DNA of 64,000 nt, from NCBI RefSeq assembly GCF_004135585.1, contig NZ_CP035501.1:2365501-2429500 (forward strand). Direction: 5' to 3'. The stretch comes from Sphingosinicella sp. BN140058. GTDB taxonomy: Bacteria; Pseudomonadota; Alphaproteobacteria; Sphingomonadales; Sphingomonadaceae. Under the pieces are notes generated by a model. The model saw nothing but the letters and a program-made list of their open reading frames with translations, was not told where the DNA came from and did not search any database. Positions 57,938 through 64,000 of this stretch are shown here, in pieces (the stretch's first letter is position 1; every line of letters begins with the position of its first letter). Position numbers and translations under genes: made by a program.

Positions 57938-59148
57938 CCGAAGATTCTCGTCACCCGTTCGATCCCGCGGACCAGCGCGTCGATGTCGCGTGGCCCATTA
58001 TAAACGCCGAAGCTGGCCCGCGCCGTCGCATCGACTCCCAGATGGCGCATCAGCGGCTGGGCGCAATGGTGCCCGGCACGGATCGCCACCCGGCTCTCGT
58101 CCAATATGGTGCCGATGTCGTGCGGATGCACCCCTTCGAGCGCAAAGCTGACGATGCCGGCACTGTCGTCCGGCCCGAATACGCGGAGGCTATTGATCGA
58201 CGACAAGGCGTCGCGTGCCTCGCGCACCAGGGCATTCTCGTGCGCACTGATCGCGTCGAGCCCGATGGCCTCGACATAGTCGATCGCTGCCTCGAGCCCG
58301 AGTACGCCGACGACGTGCGGCGTCCCCGCCTCGAAGCGCGCCGGCGGCGGCGCATAGGTGGTCCCCTCGAAGCTCACCCTGTCGATCATCGCGCCGCCGC
58401 CCTGCCAGGGCGGCATCGCGCCGAGCAGATGCGTGCGGCCCCAAAGCACGCCGATCCCGGTCGGGCCGTAGAGCTTGTGGCCGGAAAAGACGTAGAAATC
58501 GCAGTCGAGATCGGCGACATCGACGGGCAGGCGTGGCACCGCTTGACACCCGTCGAGCAGCAGCAGCGCGCCGACGCCGTGGGCAAGCTTGGCCGCCCGC
58601 TTCGCGTCGAGCACCGATCCGAGCACGTTCGAGACGTGGGCGAGCGCGACGATCTTGTGCTGCGGCGTCAGCATGCGCGCCATCGCATCCAGATCGATGC
58701 GGCCGTCTTCGGTGAGCGGCGCGACGTCGATCGCAGCGCCGGTGCGTTCCGCGACCAGCTGCCAGGGTACGATGTTCGAATGGTGTTCGAGCATCGACAG
58801 CATGATGCGGTCGCCAGGCTTCAGATTGGCGCCTCCCCAGCTCTGCGCGACCAGGTTGATCCCTTCCGTGGCACCGCGCACGAAGATCACCTCATCGCTC
58901 GACGGCGCGCCGATGAACCGCGCCACCCGACGCCGCGCCGCTTCGAACGCCAAGGTCATCTCCGACGAACGCTGGTAGACGCCGCGGTGGACCGTCGCAT
59001 AGGTCTCGGAATAGCCACGTGCGATCGCGTCGATGACCGGCTGCGGCTTCTGCGCGGTCGCTGCAGTGTCGAGATAGGACCAGCCATTCGGAATCGCGGG
59101 GAAATCGGCAACGTGGTCGAGGGGCCGGGTTGGCGAGAGCACGTCCAT
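57934..59148 (-). CDS. sufS: SufS-type cysteine desulfurase
   Basis: PLP enzyme that takes sulfur from cysteine for cluster assembly. The 404-residue protein has YLDTAATAQKP, the PLP lysine in FSGHKLYGPTGIG, HHSNIVPWQ, and the active-site Cys loop RAGHHCAQPLM near the end. SufE or SufU, the usual sulfur carriers, are not in this operon. ATG 59148 overlaps the sufD stop by one base (TGATG); the frame is open upstream over sufD only as a shadow. Confidence 0.96.
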   Translation of the reverse strand: MDVLSPTRPLDHVADFPAIPNGWSYLDTAATAQKPQPVIDAIARGYSETYATVHRGVYQRSSEMTLAFEAARRRVARFIGAPSSDEVIFVRGATEGINLVAQSWGGANLKPGDRIMLSMLEHHSNIVPWQLVAERTGAAIDVAPLTEDGRIDLDAMARMLTPQHKIVALAHVSNVLGSVLDAKRAAKLAHGVGALLLLDGCQAVPRLPVDVADLDCDFYVFSGHKLYGPTGIGVLWGRTHLLGAMPPWQGGGAMIDRVSFEGTTYAPPPARFEAGTPHVVGVLGLEAAIDYVEAIGLDAISAHENALVREARDALSSINSLRVFGPDDSAGIVSFALEGVHPHDIGTILDESRVAIRAGHHCAQPLMRHLGVDATARASFGVYNGPRDIDALVRGIERVTRIFG

Positions 59149-60241
59149 CACGCATCCTCCTCCCGCCCGAGCCAGGCATTCGCCTCGTCCAGGAAGGCGG
59201 TGCGCACGTCTTCTTCGCCGATCCGCTCGATCGAGTCGGCGACGAAGGAGGCGGTGAGCAGCGCCTTCGCCTCGGCCCGCGGGATGCCGCGGCTGGCAAG
59301 ATAGAAAAGCGCATCGCGGTTGAGTTCGCCGACCGTTGCGCCGTGCGCGCACTTGACGTCGTCGGCGAAGATCTCGAGCTCCGGCTTGGAATTGATCGTG
59401 CCCGTCCGCGACAGCAGCAATCCCTTGAGGGACTGTTCGCCGTCGGTCTTCTGGGCGCCGCGCGCTACCTCTACTCGCGCAGCCACCGAGCAGGTCGCCT
59501 GATCGTCGGCGACCGAGCGCCACACCTGCCGGCTCTGGCCGTTCGGCTGCTCGTGGCGGATGACGAGATTGGCGTCATGACGCTGGCGGCCTCTCGCCAG
59601 CAAGGCGCCACCGACTTCGGCGAAGCCGGCATCGCCGGCAAGCCGGACCTCGCCGTCGAGACGGGTGTCGGCAGCCCCGGCCGCGAGCGTCGTCAGGACG
59701 AAGCTGGCGCCTTCACCGACGACGACCCGGTCGGCAAGGCTGACATAGCCGGATGCTGTCAGAATGCGCCGGGACAGCATCAGCCTTGCGCCCCTGTAGA
59801 GGGTCACGTGCGTGAGGCGATTGGCCCAGCCGTCGCCGAGAAAGGTCTCGACCACAGATGCCTGCGAGTCGACGTCGAGCTCGATGCGGGCCGGAAGATG
59901 ATCCGCCGCGCCGGTGGAAACATGAATGACCTGTACGAGCCCGAGCGGCGCATGGCCGCCGGCGAGCCGCAGGGTCCATCCCTCCCCGCCGATCAGCCGT
60001 GCCAGCGCATGGCTGCCGAGGGGCGTGTCGAGAGGTCCGATCGTGATCGGGCCGAGCACGCTGTTCGCCGCATCCAGTCTGCCATCGACGAACAGCAGGC
60101 GCGGACCCGGCGTTGCGCAGTCGAGCCACGGCAGCTGCGCGGGCATCTGTCCGGTCGGTGCGCGCGCCGCGATCTCGGGCAACGCCGAGAGATCGCTCCA
60201 GCGCCACGCCTCCTCGCGCGGAGACGGAAGTTCGAGCAGGC

Positions 60242-60245
<4 letters not shown>
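59148..60245 (-). CDS. sufD: Fe-S cluster assembly scaffold subunit SufD
   Basis: A 365-residue member of the SufBD beta-helix family, partner of SufB and SufC. It has the N-terminal helical part with EEAWRWSDLSALPE and the C-terminal region with FADDVKCAHGATVGELNRDALFYLASRGI, where the conserved His and the GELN segment lie. It overlaps sufC by four bases (ATGA) and sufS by one. Confidence 0.95.
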
Positions 60246-60988
<743 letters not shown>

Positions 60989-61029
60989 CGTCTTTCGTCA
61001 GAATGGGTCGGAGCGCGCGGCGCGATGGG

Positions 61030-62498
<1,469 letters not shown>

Positions 62499-62502
<4 letters not shown>

Positions 62503-62966
62503 TTCATTTCACCTTGTAACTGGGGCTCGGCAGCGGCGGCGGCGCGGGGCGGTGCCGGCATCGCGGCATCGGCGAGACTTTCGAGGCTGACATTCTGCAG
62601 GGCGCCGCGGATGGCGCCGTTGACGGCGAGAAGATGCGGCTTCACCTGGCAATTGCCCTCGAGCACGCAATCGCTGCGCGCCTCGTCCGCGCAGGTCGTC
62701 ATCGCGATCGGGCCTTCGACCGCCTCGACGATGTCCGCCAGACTGATCTGCGGCGCGGAGCGCGCCAGCGTGAAGCCGCCGCCGGTGCCCCGCGCCGACA
62801 CGAGCAGGCCCGATCCGGCCAACCGCCCCATCAGTTTCTGCGCAGTCGGCAGCGGCACCCCGGTTTCCTCGGAAAGCGCCGTCGCCGACAGCCGCGCACC
62901 GGCCGGACGGCGGGCGGCCGCGGCCATCATCACGACGGCATAGTCCGCAAGGGAGGTGAGGCGCAT
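62499..62966 (-). CDS. Rrf2-type regulator of the SUF operon
   Basis: A 155-residue winged-helix regulator of the Rrf2 family (SUF-associated, IscR/SufR-like). The DNA-binding domain runs from [14 protein letters not shown] to the [14 protein letters not shown] wing, and the cluster-binding cysteines Cys92, Cys100 and Cys106 are present ([13 protein letters not shown]). It heads the SUF operon and overlaps sufB, so it likely tunes the operon to iron-sulfur status. A palindrome in front of its start could be its own operator. Confidence 0.93.
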
Positions 62967-62971
62967 GGTTC

Positions 62972-62996
62972 CAATCGGATCGAATCTGTCCGATTG
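62972..62996. promoter_or_regulatory. Candidate operator of the SUF regulator
   Basis: A perfect 8-bp inverted repeat, CAATCGGA (62972-62979) and TCCGATTG (62989-62996), with a nine-base spacer: a 25-base dyad whose size suits a dimeric Rrf2 protein. It lies only 5 bases before the regulator's ATG, covering the leader and possible start of transcription. A possible -35 TTGATT lies further upstream on the minus strand. It would fit autoregulation. Confidence 0.6.
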
Positions 62997-63118
62997 CGCA
63001 TGTGGCGCCGATCGCCGCGTTAATCAACCCTTTGCCGCTTGCCCCGATAGAGGTCGTATCCGGCCGCGCCCACAGGGGAGCCGGTGATCATTTTCCGTGG
63101 AGTTGAGGGGGTAAATCA

Positions 63119-64000
63119 ATGCGTTTCCAATCGTTCGTCGCGGCGATCGTCGCGACGTCGCTGCCGCTGTCCGCGGTCGCAGCTCAGACCGCACCGGCAC
63201 CGACCGACGACAGTGCCGAAGACATCGCGAAGGACGCGGCGCGCGATCTCAAGGACAGCCGGTTCTACAACAAACCGGGAGCAACCCGTGCGCAATATGA
63301 CGCCGACTGGCAGGAGTGCCGGCTGATCGCGCGCGGTTCGCAGACGCCGACCGGCACCGTGCCATATTATTACAATCCGGCCGTGATCTCCCCCCTCGCC
63401 GCCGGCATCGGGGCCGGCATCGGCGGTCTCATCGCGGGTGCGATTGCCGAAGGGCAGCAGCGACGCGCTAATCGGCGCACTTGCCTGATGATCAAGGGGT
63501 GGCGCCTGGTCGAGCCTTCCGCCGCAACGTCGGCCAAGGTCGCTGCGATGGATGACGCGCAGCGTGACGCCTATTTCAACGCGGTCGTCGGCGCTGAAAA
63601 CGTGCAGGGCGAAATTACCGAGCGGACGACGTTTGCGCTGCAGCCCGATCCGGCGCTGAACCTTGACGGGACGGCAGGCCCGGGATCGGTTTTCCTCGGC
63701 AAGAAGATCGATCCGGCGGCCTCGTTCGCGCTGGCGCCCGGCGAAGGCGCCGTGGTGCTGGCATTCCGTCGTCCGGACGAAGGCAGCGCCGGCCGATCGG
63801 CCTCGCTGTCGCTGGCCCGCTACGACGTCGAGGGACGCGACCTCGTCTATCAGCCGCGGGACTGGAAGAAGAAGGGCGACAAGACCACCTATTCGACCTT
63901 CGTTGCAAGCTCCGACCGCAAGGCGCCGCTGGAGGTGCACGTGATCAGGCTGACCGCCGGCGATTACGTCGTCACCGGCACGTCCGTCGGCAAAGGCGTG
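63119..64000 (+). CDS. Exported protein with a glycine-zipper segment (runs off the window)
   Basis: An open reading frame of at least 294 codons with no stop before the window ends. A signal peptide (about 1-23, MRFQSFVAAIVATSLPLSAV) is followed by a helical part with conserved cysteines (DWQECRLIARG, RRTCLMIKGW) and a small-residue membrane-like stretch SPLAAGIGAGIGGLIAGAIA (about 91-110), a glycine-zipper type motif. The C-terminal half looks beta-rich, with FALAPGEGAVVLAFRR. I do not recognise the family. ATG 63119 follows the intergenic region upstream of the divergent SUF regulator. Confidence 0.8.
   Translation, partial: MRFQSFVAAIVATSLPLSAVAAQTAPAPTDDSAEDIAKDAARDLKDSRFYNKPGATRAQYDADWQECRLIARGSQTPTGTVPYYYNPAVISPLAAGIGAGIGGLIAGAIAEGQQRRANRRTCLMIKGWRLVEPSAATSAKVAAMDDAQRDAYFNAVVGAENVQGEITERTTFALQPDPALNLDGTAGPGSVFLGKKIDPAASFALAPGEGAVVLAFRRPDEGSAGRSASLSLARYDVEGRDLVYQPRDWKKKGDKTTYSTFVASSDRKAPLEVHVIRLTAGDYVVTGTSVGKGV

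Overview
High G+C sequence (very roughly 65%) from an alphaproteobacterium, most likely Sphingomonadales (Sphingomonas or a close relative). The lineage call rests on family content: DUF1674/SdhAF4 beside htpX, Usg, the SUF operon led by an Rrf2 regulator, a RibB carrying a dead GTP-cyclohydrolase-II-like domain, and a subtilase with a poly-proline linker and a C-terminal barrel-like region. No rRNA, tRNA, CRISPR array, insertion sequence, integrase or phage gene was seen. The window reads as ordinary, tightly packed chromosome. No stretch longer than 300 bases lacks a gene or a recognisable regulatory element.

Layout. 1-3.0 kb: start of a divergent zinc-ribbon-type gene, then ftsE-ftsX-ydcF-plsC overlapping head to tail (division and envelope). 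3.0-5.4 kb: a Clp1/Grc3-like P-loop protein divergent from an overlapping nucleotidyltransferase-fold/metallophosphoesterase pair, the least understood block here. 5.4-10.1 kb: hemC-hemD-mitofilin-like (minus) divergent from tsaD-gpsA. 10.1-16.6 kb: sdhAF4 (minus), then htpX, rsmB, rpe, heparinase-like, purH. 16.7-21.0 kb: polA and a flippase (minus). 21.1-22.9 kb: two tandem alpha/beta hydrolases. 22.9-27.7 kb: cstA-ybdD, then a lone ABC ATPase and nadB (minus). 28-31.4 kb: small accessory genes, including a glyoxalase-like gene with a frameshift. 31.4-34 kb: TPP riboswitch, thiC and a coupled lipoprotein. 34-38 kb: MpaB-like oxygenase, dinB and small envelope proteins. 38.2-41.2 kb: sucC-etfB-etfA. 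41.3-44.5 kb: rpmI-rplT and prs (minus), gltX (plus). 44.6-48.9 kb: tonB-like gene, a small membrane protein, then the riboflavin genes ribD-ribE-ribB-ribH. 48.9-53.2 kb: galU-CorA-like, a lipoprotein, a TlpA-like thioredoxin, and a HAD phosphatase with dapD. 53.3-56.9 kb: a lipid-anchored subtilase autotransporter, DUF4424 and usg. 57-63 kb: the SUF iron-sulfur operon rrf2-sufB-C-D-S-sufT-sufA. 63.1 kb to the end: an exported glycine-zipper protein that runs off the window.

Many genes are translationally coupled through ATGA, GTGA, TTGA or TGATG junctions, and GTG, TTG and possibly ATC start codons are common. I found no clear new defence or mobile system. The best leads for new biology are: the Clp1-like/nucleotidyltransferase/phosphoesterase block at 3.0-5.4 kb and its possible ATC start; a Fur-box-like element ahead of an unidentified cysteine-containing protein at 27.9 kb; a 25-bp palindrome in front of the SUF regulator; the lipid-anchored autotransporter protease; and a hairpin leader ahead of rpmI-rplT.
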